From the NCBI GenBank assembly GCA_026874595.1, contig CM049322.1, positions 48,897,340-48,961,339 on the forward strand: a stretch of DNA of 64,000 nt, read 5' to 3'. The DNA comes from Sipunculus nudus. Its lineage: Eukaryota > Annelida > Sipuncula > Golfingiida > Sipunculidae. Shown here piece by piece: positions 1 through 12,110 of this stretch. A program made the translations under genes and the position numbers. How positions within the stretch are numbered: the stretch's first letter is position 1; each line of letters starts with the position of its first letter. The notes beneath the pieces were generated by a model, which saw nothing but the letters and a program-made list of their open reading frames with translations, ran no database searches and had not been told where the DNA came from.

Positions 1-423
1 CTATGTCCCTTTTGTTGGCCAAAAAATATTTTGGCCACACATTTTTTTCCGGCTGATATAAAAAATAACAGTGTTCAGGAGGCCAGTAGTTCTCTATAAT
101 TCTGACTTCTCTTTTTAGCTGGGTTAGTTAAAATGAAGAAGAATCGGTCAGAATAATTATTTAGATCGTGTTACCTTAATCGCATACACCACCGCGTTGT
201 GTTACTCTGATGAAAACAGAGAAATCAGCTTAATGCATTCCACTACTAAGACTGTTGGTTATGTTGGCTTAAAGCAGAGCCCAAGCGTGTAACGAATGAA
301 ATGTATGTCACGGTATGTGACACTCGTTCACACTGTGATACTGGTAACTATTTCAGTTGTGCAGTATATTACAGCAATGTTCAATTAAACATATAACATA
401 TTTTACGAATGTCTGTCGCTTAC
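1..423. other. Intronic or flanking sequence left of lectin exon
   Basis: No further lectin exon is visible here on either strand. I looked for the WND-containing C-terminal half of the lectin domain on the minus strand and did not find it. The rest of the minus-strand lectin gene therefore probably lies beyond the left edge of the window, and this stretch is most likely its intron. Confidence 0.4.
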
Positions 424-609
424 CGACATTGTAAATCGTACACTTTATGTTGTCGAACTCGGTCTTTGTATCGATGCTCTCTAGATCACCTCCGATGTAT
501 TTGCAGAAATTTCTTGCTTCAGTCTTCTGACCCCACTGCCCTTCTTTGTAGCAGGAACCACGCTCGGTTTTAGCGAGAAGGAAATGATCATATACGGATT
601 GGCATTTAC
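424..609 (-). CDS. C-type lectin domain, internal exon (partial gene)
   Basis: This is the N-terminal half of a C-type lectin domain (CTLD). Visible landmarks are a first Cys in KCQS, the RGSCY segment with the Cys before Tyr, the EARNFC Cys on helix 1, and GGDLESID, the usual family signature (compare GADLVSIE). On the minus strand the exon begins after an acceptor TTTGTAG and ends at a donor reading G|GTAAGC. It is 186 bp, 62 codons, phase 1 at both ends. The internal phase-1 intron falls at about the same place as in the lectin gene at 55958-57245, a few residues after the SID/SIE motif. The signal-peptide exon upstream and the Ca2+-binding half downstream are not found in the window. Family members are secreted glycan-binding proteins; the ligand cannot be predicted because the sugar-site exon is missing. 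Confidence 0.8.
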
Positions 610-2081
610 CTACAAACATTTTCTATGATTCAACGTGTGTGAAGACGACAAAAATTGCAAGAATACTTAAGTCAGTCTTTAGGTTTATTTGCGAGGCAGG
701 TCTAGTTTTCTGCTTTTCCTTGCATTTGACAAGCTGTGATTAACTATACTGCACGTCTCGTCACATCTCGAAAAACGGCATCCAAACAAAATAGGCGACA
801 GGTTTGGTTTCTATTTTTTCTGTGGCATTTGATAAGTTCTCTCCAATCTGGTCACCTTAAATGCTGCTCTGTTTTCCCCAGAAACGTGAACGCCATCTTA
901 TCCTCTAGAGTTGCCTGCTGACAATGGACATTATATCACAATCTTAATTAAAGAAGGGTTATAAAAAATAAAATATCCAAATAACATTGAAAGATATTTA
1001 TTGTTTCTTTGATTGAACATTCCAAAAAAATGCCATCAGTTTTACATGTACTGGATTCCAAATCGTTTTTTTTTTATTCAAATAAAAATATGATTTTCAA
1101 ATGAAATGTCCTTTTCATCACCAGTATTATCCAGTTCCCAACTAATCATTATACGCTAATATTTTAAACGATCGTTTGTGCTGATTATTATCCTTAATTA
1201 TGATTGTACATCTTACCATTTGGATTTGGATGGTAGCCCCCCTCCCCGCACTCTGAGGCTGGGGTTTATTATTATTGCTGCATCATAACACTGAGGAACC
1301 CATTGAGACGTACCCGTTTCTGAGTTTCTGCCGTGCATAGAGCTTTCCCATAAAAACGGCAGAAGTTCAGAGTGGGTGAAAGACAATAAAGAAAATGGTT
1401 GCCTTTCACCGGCTTCACGCCCGTCCTGTGCTCTGGCTATGCCAATATTACCATACTATTGAAAAAGGACATACGTCTTTATGAAAAATTAATACATGAA
1501 CCTGTTGTTTGTATCGTACAATAAATACATCTTCACAGTATAGTTTCGATTCATAATTTAACTATTGAACAAAACTTTAGTTTTACAGCAAAAAGTTTGC
1601 GGTATGCCTATAATACTACATGATTTACAACACCGAAATTTGATTGATGCAAATTTCTACGTAACAATATGAGGCTAAAAGAATTTCATTTTTTTAGTAA
1701 ACGTTTACATCAACCTCACATTGAGCTTTTATGCATGACGTACTAGAAAATGTATTGAATCAGCCGTAACTCTCGCTCTCAACTGCATTGTTCGTTCAGG
1801 TGTGTTTAAAAAGTGATGTTGGCCATGTTTCTATCAGATCATGGTACGTCCGTTCCACTCGTTCGGATAACCTACATAAAATAAAGAGCAACCTTTCGCA
1901 GGGGAAACACGTGGTTTTGTCTGAGACGTAGATGACGTTCATCCTTTTACCTGAGATATACATACATCAAACACACATATATGCAACCGTATTCCATGGG
2001 CCTCGCATAGTTGCATGTATAAAATAAAACATCTTCCTGTTTAAGATGACGCCAGGATACAGGGTAGGTTTTTTTGCTGAT
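610..2081. other. AT-rich non-coding sequence
   Basis: I see no recognisable gene. The short plus-strand ORF at 736-921 has no family resemblance. The signal-peptide exon of the minus-strand lectin is expected in or beyond this stretch, but I could not pick it out with confidence. Confidence 0.4.
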
Positions 2082-2108
2082 ATCTCTCTCTCTCTCTCTC
2101 TCTCTCTG
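2082..2108. repeat. (TC)n microsatellite
   Basis: Simple CT/TC dinucleotide run of about 26 bp. Confidence 0.9.
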
Positions 2109-2564
2109 GCTTAATCTGTGTATGCAATGAAGGTCTCAGATCATATCATGACTGTTGTAGTGATAAAAAGGTTTTTTTTTTCAATAATTTTATCTCTGAT
2201 ACCAAATTTACTCTAATTGTACGCATAGAGGTGGAACAAGATCTTTAATATTATGTTCTTGTACTTTAAAATGAGTAGAGTTTGTCCAGATGATTTGCTT
2301 CAATGATTTGAAGCATAGTTTTGTGCAACACCATGCATCGACATTAGCTTGGATTAGATTTAGGGAACTTAGCCATTTGTTTCATGTCAGTTTCTGATTA
2401 TTCATGGCTCTATGGGATATTTCTTCATGTCACCTTTTGTCAAAAGCTTTGTTTTGATGTAGCTTTGAAAGGCAATGCAGGAGCTATCACCAATTATCAC
2501 ACTCAGTCTTCTGAGGGGGAGTGAGATGGGAAAGAAGTAATATAAGGATGTGAATCATAAGAAG
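2109..2564. other. Non-coding sequence, nothing recognised
   Basis: AT-rich sequence with no supported ORF, RNA gene or repeat. Confidence 0.4.
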
Positions 2565-2783
2565 ATTATATATATAACTCTGAAGAAAAACAACACTGTA
2601 AATTCACTACAGTCTGTTTCACGGGATGCAACCCGATCATCAGGTAGTGTTGTTAGAATGAAGCTAACGGCGTGGTTTGAAAAGCCGAGACGTTACGAGA
2701 TTACGAGATTATGCTTTGTGCGTACTGGGGAGAACATTGAATGACTGACACTGATCCTATTGTCCTCGGGGGCACAATAGGAT
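2565..2783. repeat. Dispersed-repeat fragment with terminal hairpin
   Basis: The stretch starts with TATATATAACTCT followed by GAAGAAAAACAACACTGT. Almost the same block recurs at 56107-56139, directly after a (TA)n run, so it is an interspersed repeat that tends to sit beside TA microsatellites. At the right end is a perfect inverted repeat with arms ATCCTATTGT (2754-2763) and ACAATAGGAT (2774-2783) around a 10-base loop. The short ORF over it has no recognised domain. The repeat class is unassigned; a retroelement 3' end is possible. Confidence 0.5.
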
Positions 2784-4675
2784 TGGCCGGGGTACACGTG
2801 CGATACTGGAACATCACAGGGCACAGAGGTTAATTGTGGTTTTAATGTTTATAATTAATACAAAGATATTTTACCAGGAAGACCATCAGCAAGTCAGCTG
2901 ATATTTAATAGGGTCCTGGGTACAGTAACATTTCAGTAGTATACACATAAGATATAAATATACAATGCACATATACTTTGAAAATATACAATTCAAAAGG
3001 CAAATATACAATATAAAAAGGAATATAAAAGGCAAATGTACTATACTCATACCAAGTGGTGCAGGTCTCCCAGCTGAAGGTCGTAAAGCCCCTTAGACCA
3101 GGATAAAGTTGAACTTTCCTGTCATCCAATGGACTCCACGAGCCAGCAGTGGGAGAGCAACCACCTGAACAGCAGGACATTGCCAGTACCAGTCATGTTA
3201 ACGTTATCCAGATGAAAACAAATACACTACAACTTTGGAGGAATAACTGGGACATTTCGCATTCATTAACGTTGAAACTGCCGCTACAGTGTCTATACAC
3301 AACGAGTGTATCCGGATACATATTTTTTCACTATTGTATTGTGTGCTTTGACCTGCAATCAAGAACTATCATGTGATCCAGAAACATAGTTCAATACTGA
3401 TCTATGATATCATAGAGCCTACTATCCCATCTGTGCTTATATATACTTTGTATCGGGTTAAATGCAAGAGACGGCATGATTCTGTGCTATTATGTTTATA
3501 TTGGTAAGACAGTGTGGATAATTTTTTTTTCAGATAATTGTAAGTTCTTTTATTTTATTTATTGCTCTTTTTACCCGTGTTTTGTTTATTCTTGTATTTT
3601 TGTATCTGAAAGCCCATTCCTTTTGGGTGTTACAATAATATATTGTATACTGTACATTCAAAAATATTAGCTGTGACTTTATTGTCGTGGTTTTCTTGGA
3701 TCAAAGTAATCAATGAATTCATGATTCCAACAACAACAAAAATCAAACGGTCAGAAAATATCTTACCCATAGCTGGTGGTTATAATGGTTATCGCTGATT
3801 GAGTGTTCGATAAAGATACATATATTCTTTATTTCTATTTAATGATTGCCATCGATACAGATGATAATTGTGCTGAATTACTCTTCATGTAAATTTTTCA
3901 TGTTTTATGATTTTCATTTAAGAAGTATGTTTGATATCGAGTTAAAAAGCCAAAACAAACGTCCATTCTTTGGGAAATAGCAATTGAGATGAAGCCCTCA
4001 TCTACATGAATAGGTAATATAATAATAAAGAGCTACCAAGAGCGCTTATAAACTGGATTAACTTATATCTACATTAAACGTATCCCATATACTAGCTCAC
4101 TCAGTCTCGGAATAGTGTTTCTTGGGAAACCTCGAAAAAAATTGTAATTAATTTATATGTTTATTTTTTTTAAATAACAGGAATATGTTTTATCAAAATT
4201 CGCCGTCTCTAGGTGAGCCATTGTATGGCTTTATTTGATGTTAATACCAATGCATTGAGTAATAAACGGATTTTAAAGCTTCTATGATAAAGTCACAAAT
4301 AAAATGCTTTGATAGACCTGTAATGTTGAAAATACCTTTCACAACTGCACGTTCCGTTTACAGTTTATGCCGATGTTGCCGATGTACCTGGTTATTAATG
4401 GTGGCACGACTGGAAGCACTGCTAACGGCATTTTTTTAGTGAATTCTTTATGTTCAATAAATGAATACACTACCGTTGGTTTCTAGCATTCTAGATCAGA
4501 GTTAATGAATATACACGTACAGTACATATCAGGTTCATCCATTTTTAATTTTTCTTTTAAGAAGTACAAGCTGTCACACCTTATATATAAGCTGTCTGAT
4601 ACAGACTTTAATACCCATAACTCCAATATGTTAATTATTCTGCCAAGAACCATAATACTTTAACCCTCAGACTAT
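2784..4675. other. Non-coding sequence, nothing recognised
   Basis: AT-rich. The small ORFs at 2905-3180 (minus) and 3149-3376 and 3476-3670 (plus) overlap or are compositionally driven, rich in Tyr, Phe and Ile, with no known domain. I call no gene here. Confidence 0.4.
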
Positions 4676-5036
4676 ACCTGTTCTATGCAAACTGTCGTGG
4701 ATCAGACATAGGCTGTCCAGCACAAGCTATCAGGGACAGACATAAGCTGTCTTACACAACCTGTTACGGATCCGATATAAACTCCCTATACAAGCTGTTA
4801 CTGATCAGGTATAAAATATCCTACACAAGCTCTCACGGATCAGACATAGGCTGTCCTATACAAGCTGTCACGGATCCATACAGGCTGTCTCGGATCAAAC
4901 GTAGGCTGTCCTATACAAGCTGTGAATGATCAGACATAGGCAGTCCTATTAAACAGTCACGGATCAGACATATGCTCCCTATACAATCTGTCACGTGTCA
5001 GGCATATGCTGTGCGACACAAGCTTTCACGAGACAT
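4676..5036. repeat. 34-bp minisatellite (CTGTCACGGATCAGAC core)
   Basis: About ten diverged tandem copies of a roughly 34-bp unit that reads approximately CTGTCACGGATCAGACATAG followed by GCTGTCCTATACAAG. Cores recur near 4694, 4727, 4763, 4797, 4833, 4867, 4887, 4921, 4955, 4989 and 5025. One unit near 4867 is shortened to about 20 bp. Copies differ by several substitutions each, so the array is old. Confidence 0.85.
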
Positions 5037-6044
5037 AAAAAATTAAGTTATCTGGCGATCGATTAGAGTACCGCCAAGAGTTTTAATGCTGATTTTATTT
5101 ATGGAAGGTGGAATATTAAGGAAAGAGAGTAAATATTCATAATTGGGATAAGTGATGTGTGTTATTGCTTATGGCAATGCCAAAAACTTCAAATTAGAAG
5201 AGAAATATTCGGCCAGATCATCGCCAATGTACTGACCTGTAATGTGACAATGTAAGTATCCCAATGGGTCTGCTGTTAATATATAAAGACAAGGAATTTA
5301 TACTAATATTTTTAGTGGCAAAGGAAAATATCTTTGTTGAAGAAATCAATCATTATTCTGCATAAGCATACATGTTCATTTGAAAAAAAACTTGTTACTT
5401 TATTACATCATTATCCCTTATCATGGTGTAGACTTGTCTCAATACTATTGTTCTCCGTATGCATTACCATGGTTTTTGCATGCGTAAAGAATTCATGAGG
5501 CCTACGTGCCATGCCGCCGACTTTAACTGATTCAAGCGATTAAACTCGAAGGATCATATTCTTGAACGTAGTTTGTCCCGAATCAGGTAAATAAAGGTTT
5601 CGATGTATTTGTATTGTAATGAGAATGGCTCATAGAAAAAAGAAATTAAATGGCAAGTCGATATTTAATTGTAAGATTGGAAGCCGACAAATCAGGTTGA
5701 ACAAGATCAGTATTAAAGGTTGCCAACATATTCAGAAAAGGAAATTTTGACAGAATATATTTCGGTCAGTGCTTAATCCCTGTAAAAAATTTAGATAAAA
5801 ATTATGAAGACTTCCAGAGACAAAAGATGTAAACAATCGCAGTTATTGGTGGTGGTCTTCATAAAAATAGCCTACCACGAGTTAACTAAACCATGTGTCC
5901 ACGTTACTGCAATATAAACCGAGATAGGCGGGGAACTGTCGGTTTTCGGTAGCGGCCTGTAGTTAAGCTTATGGGACTTTTCGATTTTTCGCAGGCAGTT
6001 TCTCATTAGTGCCGGGGGGGGGGGGTTGCTGGAAGCTTTGGCAG
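5037..6044. other. Unique sequence flanking the large array
   Basis: No gene recognised. A poly-G run of 12 at 6014-6025 lies just before the first degenerate monomer of the large array. Confidence 0.4.
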
Positions 6045-6108
6045 CCTGTAGTACCCTACAAAAAATTGGGAGGGGATAAAATTTATAAGAGCATCGCATT
6101 AATGTTAA

Positions 6109-9100
6109 GGTTGCCGGCAGGGGGAGTGAAATGAGAGCGGCCACTGGGGCCCCATGAATCGCAAACGCAAATAGCAGCTATTTGCGACCCAAAAAATTTA
6201 GGAGGGGGTAAAATTTCTGGTATCATCGCATTGAGAGTTAAGATTGCCGCCAGGAGGAGTGGACATGAGTGCGGGCAGACGGAGGGGCCCCCATGAATCG
6301 CACGCGCAAATAGCAGCTATTTGCTACCCTAAAAAATTGAGGAGGGGGTAAAATTTCTGGTAGCATCGCATTGAGAGTTAAGATTGCCGCCAGAGGGAGT
6401 GGACAAGAGACAGGACTGCCACAGAGGCCCTATGAATCGCACTCGCAAATAGCAGCTATTTGCTACCCTAAAAATTAGGAGGAAGTAAAATAATAGTAGC
6501 AGCGCATGAAGTGTTAAGACTGCCACCAGGGGGAGTGGAGATCTCAAAGCCTGCCACTGGGGCCCCATGAATCGCACACGCAAATAGCAGCTATTTGCGA
6601 CCCAAAAAATTTAGGAGGGGGTAAAATTTCTGGTATCATCGCATTGAGAGTTAAGATTGCCGCCAGGGGGAGTGGACATGAGTGCGGGCAGACGGAGGGG
6701 CCCCCATGAATCGCACGCGCAAATAGCAGCTATTTGCTACCCTAAAAAATTGAGGAGGGGGTAAAATTTCTGGTAGCATCGCATTGAGAGTTAAGATTGC
6801 CGCCAGAGGGAGTGGACAAGAGACAGGACTGCCACAGAGGGCCTATGAATCGCACTCGCAAATAGCAGCTATTTGCTACCCTAAAAATTAGGAGGAAGTA
6901 AAATAATAGTAGCAGCGCATGAAGTGTTAAGACTGCCACCAGGGGGAGTGGAGATCTCAAAGCCTGCCACAGCGGCCCAATGAATTGCACGCGCAAATAG
7001 CAGCTATTTGCTACCATAAAAGTTGTGAAGACTGCCGCCAGGGGGAGAGGAGATCTCAGCGGCCTGGCAGAGGGGTCCCCACGAGTCGCAAGCGCAAATA
7101 GCAGCTATTTGCTACCACAAAATATGTCAAGACTGCCACCAGGGGGTGTGGACATGAGAGTGGACCGGCAGAGGGGCCCCCATAATCGCACGCGCAAATA
7201 GCAGCTATTTGCTAACCTAAAAAATTAGGAGTGGGTAAAATTTATAGTAGCATTGCATTGAGCGTTATGACTGCCGCCAGGGGGAGTGGACATGAGTGCG
7301 GGCAGGCAGAGGGGCCCCCATGAATCGCACGCGCAAATAGCTGCTATTTGCTACCCTAAAAAATTTAGGAGGGGTTCAATATAAAGTAGCATCGCATTGA
7401 GTGTTAAGACTGCCGCCAGGGGGAGTGTACATGAGAGCGGGAGACAGAGGGGCCCCAAGAATCGCAAGCGCAAATAGCAGCTATTTGCGACCCTAAAAAA
7501 ATTAGGAGGGGTAAATTTCTGGTAGCATCGCATTGAGAGTAAAGATTGCCGCCAGGGGGAGTGGACTAGAGACAGGACTACCACAGGGGCCCCATGAATC
7601 GCACGCGCAAATAGCAGCTATTTACTACCCTAAAAAATTTAGGAGGGGTTAAATATATAGTAGCATCGCATTGAGTGTTAAGACTGCCGCCAGGGGGAGT
7701 GTACATGAGAGCGGGCAGACAGAAGGGCCCCAGGAATCGCACGCGCAAATAGCAGCTATTTGCTACCCTAAAAAATTTAGGAGGGTGTAAAATTTCTGGT
7801 ATCATCGCATTGAGAGTTAAGATTGCCGCCAGGAGGAGTGGACATGAGTGCGGGCAGACGGAGGGGCCCCCATGAATCGCACGCGCAAATAGCAGCTATT
7901 TGCTACCCTAAAAAATTGAGGAGGGGGTAAAATTTCTGGTAGCATCGCATTGAGAGTTAAGATTGCCCAAGGGGGAGTGGACTAGAGACAGGACTGCCAC
8001 AGGGGCCCCATGAATCGCACGCGCAAATAGCTGCTATTTGCTACCCTAAAAAATTTAGGATGGGTTCAATATATAGTAGCATCGCATTGAGTGTTAAGAC
8101 TGCCGCCAGGGGGAGTGTACATGAGATCGGGCAGACAGAGGGGCCCCATGAATCGCAAGCGCAAATAGCAGCTATTTGCGACCCTAAAAAATTTAGGAGG
8201 GTGTAAAATTTCTGGGAGCATCGCATTGAGAGTTAAGATTGCCGCCAGGGGGAGTGGACCTCAGTGCCGCCAGGGGGAGTGGACTAGAGACAGGACTACC
8301 ACAGGGGCCCCATGAATCGCACGCGCAAATAGCAGCTATTTGCTACCTTAAAAAATTTAGGAGGGGTTAAATATGTAGTAGCATCGCATTGAGTGTTAAT
8401 TGCCGCCAGGGGGAGTGTACATGAGAGCGGGCAGACAGAAGGGCCCCATAAATCACACGCGCAAATAGCAGCTATTTGCTACCCTAAAATATTTATTTAG
8501 GAGGGGGTAAAATTTCTGGTAGCATCGCATTGAGAGTTAAGATTGACGCCAGAGGGAGTGGACAAGAGACAGGACTGCCACAGGGGCCCTATGAATCGCA
8601 CGCGCAAATAGCAGGTATTTGCTACCCTAAAAATTTAGGAGGGGGTAAATTTCTGGTAGCATCGCATTGAGAGTTAAGATTGCCACCAGGGGGAGTGGAG
8701 ATCTCAAAACCTGCCACAGGGGCCCAAATAAATCGCACGCGCAAATAGCAGCTATTTGCTACCATAAAAGTTGTGAAGACAGCCGCCAGGGAGAGAGGAG
8801 ATCTCAGCGGCCTGGCAGAGGGGTCACCACGAGTCGCAAGCGCAAATAGCAGTTATTTGCTACCATAAAATATGTCAAGACTGCCACCAGGGGGAGTGGA
8901 CATGAGAGTGGACAGACAGAGGGGCCCCCATGAGTCGCACGCGCAAATAGCAGCTATTTGCTACCCTAAAAAATTAGGAGGGGGTAAAATTTATAGTAGC
9001 ATTGCATTGAGCGTTATGACTGCCGCCAGGGGGAGTGGACATGAGACAGGACTGCCACAGGGGCCCCATGAATCGCACGCGCAAATAGCTGCTATTTGCT

Positions 9101-12100
9101 ACCCTAAAAAATTTAGGAGGGGTTAAATATATAGTAACATCGCATTGAGTGTTAAGACTGCCGCCAGGGTGTGTGTGTACGACAGAGCAGGCAGACAGAG
9201 GGGCCCTCATGAATCGCTCGCGCAAATAGCAGCTATATGCTACCCTAAAAAATTTAAGACTGGGTAAAATTTCTGGTAGCATCGCATTGAGAGTTAAGAT
9301 TGCCGCCAGAGGGAGTGGACAAGAGACAGGACTGCCACAGGGGCCCTATGAATCGCACGCGCAAATAGCAGCTATTTGCTACCCTAAAAATTTAGGAGGG
9401 GTTAAAATTTTTGGTAGCATCGCATTGAGAGTTAAGATTGCCATCAGGGGGAGTGGAGATCTCAAAGCCTGCCACAGGGGCCCAAATGAATCGCACGCGC
9501 AAATAGCAGCTATTTGCTACCATAAAAGTTGTGAAGACTGCCGCCAGGGGGAGAGGAGATCTCAGCGGCCTGGCAGAGGGGTCACCACGAGTCGCAAGCG
9601 CAAATAGCAGTTATTTGCTACCATAAAATATGTCAAGACTGCCACCAGGGGGAGTGAACATAAGAGTGGACAGACAGAGGGGCCCCCATGAGTCGCACGC
9701 GCAAATAGCAGCTATTTGCTACCCTAAAAAATTAGGAGGGGGTAAAATTTATAGTAGCATTGCATTGAGCGTTATGACTGCCGCCAGGGGGAGTGGACAT
9801 GAGACAGGACTGCCACAGGGGCCCCATGAATCGCAAGCGCAAATAGCAGCTATTTGCTACCTTAAAAGTTGCCAAGACTGCCGCCAGGGGGAGTGGATAT
9901 GACAGCGGCCAGACAGAGAGGCCCCCATGAGTCGCAAGCGCAAATAGCAGCTATTTGCTACCTTAAAAGTTGTCAAGACTGCCGCCAGGGGGAGTGGACA
10001 CAGAGCGGGTTGCCAGAGGGGGCCCCACGAATCGCACGCGCAAATAGCAGCTATTTGCTACCTTAACAGTTGCTAAGACTGCCGCCAGGGGGAGTGGACA
10101 GAGAGCGGCCAGACAGAATGGCCCCCATGAGTCGCAAGCGCAAATAGCAGCTATTTGCTACCTTAAAAGTTGTCAAGACTGCCGCCAGGGGGAGTGGACA
10201 CAGAGCGGGCTGCCAGAGGGGCCCCCATGAATCGCACGCGCAAATAGCAGCTATTTGCTACCTTAAAAGTTGCCAAGACTGCCGCCAGGGGGAGTTGATA
10301 TGAGAGCGGCCAGCGAAGAGGCCCCCATGAATCGCAAGCGCAAATAGCAGCTATTTGCTACCTTAAAAGTTGCCAAGACTGCCGCCAGGGGGAGTGGATA
10401 TGACAGCGGCCAGAGGGGGCCCCATGAATCGCACGCGCAAACAGCAGCTATTTGCTACCTTAACAGTTGCCAAGACTGCCGCCAGGGGGAGTGGAAATGA
10501 GAACAGCCTGACAGAGAGGCCCCCATGAGTCGCAAGCGCAAATAGCAGCTATTTGCTACCATAAAAAGTGTCAAGACTGCCGCCAGGAGGAGTGGACACA
10601 GAGCGGGCGGCCTGAGTAGGCCCCATCAATCGCAAGCGCAAATAGCAGCTATTTGTTACCTTAAAAGGTGCCAAGACTGCCGCCAGGGGGAGTGGATATG
10701 AGAGCGGCCAGACAGAGAGGCCCCCATGAGTCGCAAGCGCAAATAGCAGCTATTTGCTACCTTAAAAGTTGTCAAGACTGCCGCCAGGGGGAGTGGACAA
10801 AGAGCGGGCTGCCAGAAGGGCCCCCATGAATCGCACGCGCAAATAGCAGCTATTTGCTACCTTAAAAGTTGCCAAGACTGCCGCCAGGGGGAGTTGATAT
10901 GAGAGCGGCCAGCGAAGAGGCCCCCATGAATCGCAAGCGCAAATAGCAGCTATTTGCTACCTTAAAAGTTGCCAAGACTGCCGCCAGGGGGAGTGGATAT
11001 GAGAGCAGGCAGACAGAGGGGCCCCCATGAATCGCTCGTGCAAATAGCAGCTATTTGCTACCCTAAAAAATTTAAGACTGGGTAAAATTTCTGGTAGCAT
11101 CGCATTGAGAGTTAAGATTGCCGCCAGAGGGAGTGGACAAGAGACAGGACTGCCACAGGGGCCCTATAAATCGCACGCGCAAATAGCAGCTATTTGCTAC
11201 CCTAAAAATTTAGGAGGGGGTAAAATTTTTGGTAGCATCGCATTGAGAGTTAAGATTGCCACCAGGGGGAGTGGAGATCTCAAAGCCTGCCACAGGGGCC
11301 CAAATGAATCGCACGCGCAAATAGCAGCTATTTGCTACCATAAAAGTTGTGAAGACTGCCGCCAGGGGGAGAGGAGATCTCAGCGGCCTGGCAGAGGGGT
11401 CACCACGAGTCGCAAGCGCAAATAGCAGTTATTTGCTACCATAAAATATGTCAAGACTGCCACCAGGGGGAGTGGATATAAGAGTGGACAGACAGAGGGG
11501 CCCCCATGAGTCGCACGCGCAAATAGCAGCTATTTGCTACCCTAAAAAATTAGGAGGGGGTATAATTGATAGTAGCATTGCATTGAGCGTTATGACTGCC
11601 GCCAGGGGGAGTGGACATGAGACAGGACTGCCACAGGGGCCCCATGAATCGCAAGCGCAAATAGCAGCTATTTGCTACCTTAAAAGTTGCCAAGACTGCC
11701 GCCAGGGGGAGTGGACACAGAGCGGGTTGCCAGAGGGGGCCCCACGAATCGCACGCGCAAATAGCAGCTATTTGCTACCTTAACAGTTGCCAAGACTGCC
11801 GCCAGGGGGAGTGGACAGAGAGCGGCCAGACAGAGAGGCCCCCATGGGTCGCAAGCGCAAATAGCAGCTATTTGCTACCTTAAAAGTTGTCAAGACTGCC
11901 GCCAGGTGGAGTGGACACAGAGCGGGCTGCCAGAGGGGCCCCCATGAATCGCACGCGCAAATAGCAGCTATTTGCTACCTTAAAAGTTGCCAAGACTGCC
12001 GCCAGGGGGAGTTGATATGAGAGCGGCCAGCTAGGAGGCCCCCATGAATCGCAAGCGCAAATAGCAGCTATTTGCTACCTTAAAAGTTGCCAAGACTGCC

Positions 12101-12110
12101 GCCTGGGGGA
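6109..12110 (+). promoter_or_regulatory. Array of CTCF-like motifs, one per monomer
   Basis: Each monomer contains a core such as CTGCCGCCAGGGGGAGTGG. The vertebrate CTCF consensus is TGGCCACCAGGGGGCGCTA. The central CCRCCAGGGGG part matches, but the C that normally follows the G run is A in nearly all copies. The motif occurs about 50 times, at 140- or 100-bp spacing, always on the plus strand. Variants (CCAGAGGG, CCAGGAGG, CACCAGGGGG) mostly stay within or near the consensus. Binding is an inference; the mismatch at a normally conserved base weakens it, and other zinc-finger proteins could fit. Confidence 0.35.
9185..10481 (+). repeat. Higher-order repeat, copy 1 (large array)
   Basis: A block of mixed monomers, starting with a unit whose hairpin is altered to AGCTATATGC, recurs at 11003-12199. 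The offset is 1818 bp on the left part and 1718 bp after about 10066, so copy 2 lost one 100-bp monomer. The mirrored order of monomer variants shows block duplication rather than independent amplification. Confidence 0.8.

Noticed and set aside
6329-11783. ORFs of 60-111 codons in the large array with repeated ESHAQIAAICY-type peptides
   Set aside because: They occur on both strands, follow the repeat unit, and cannot extend because 140 and 100 are not multiples of 3. No start, splice or codon pattern supports a protein.
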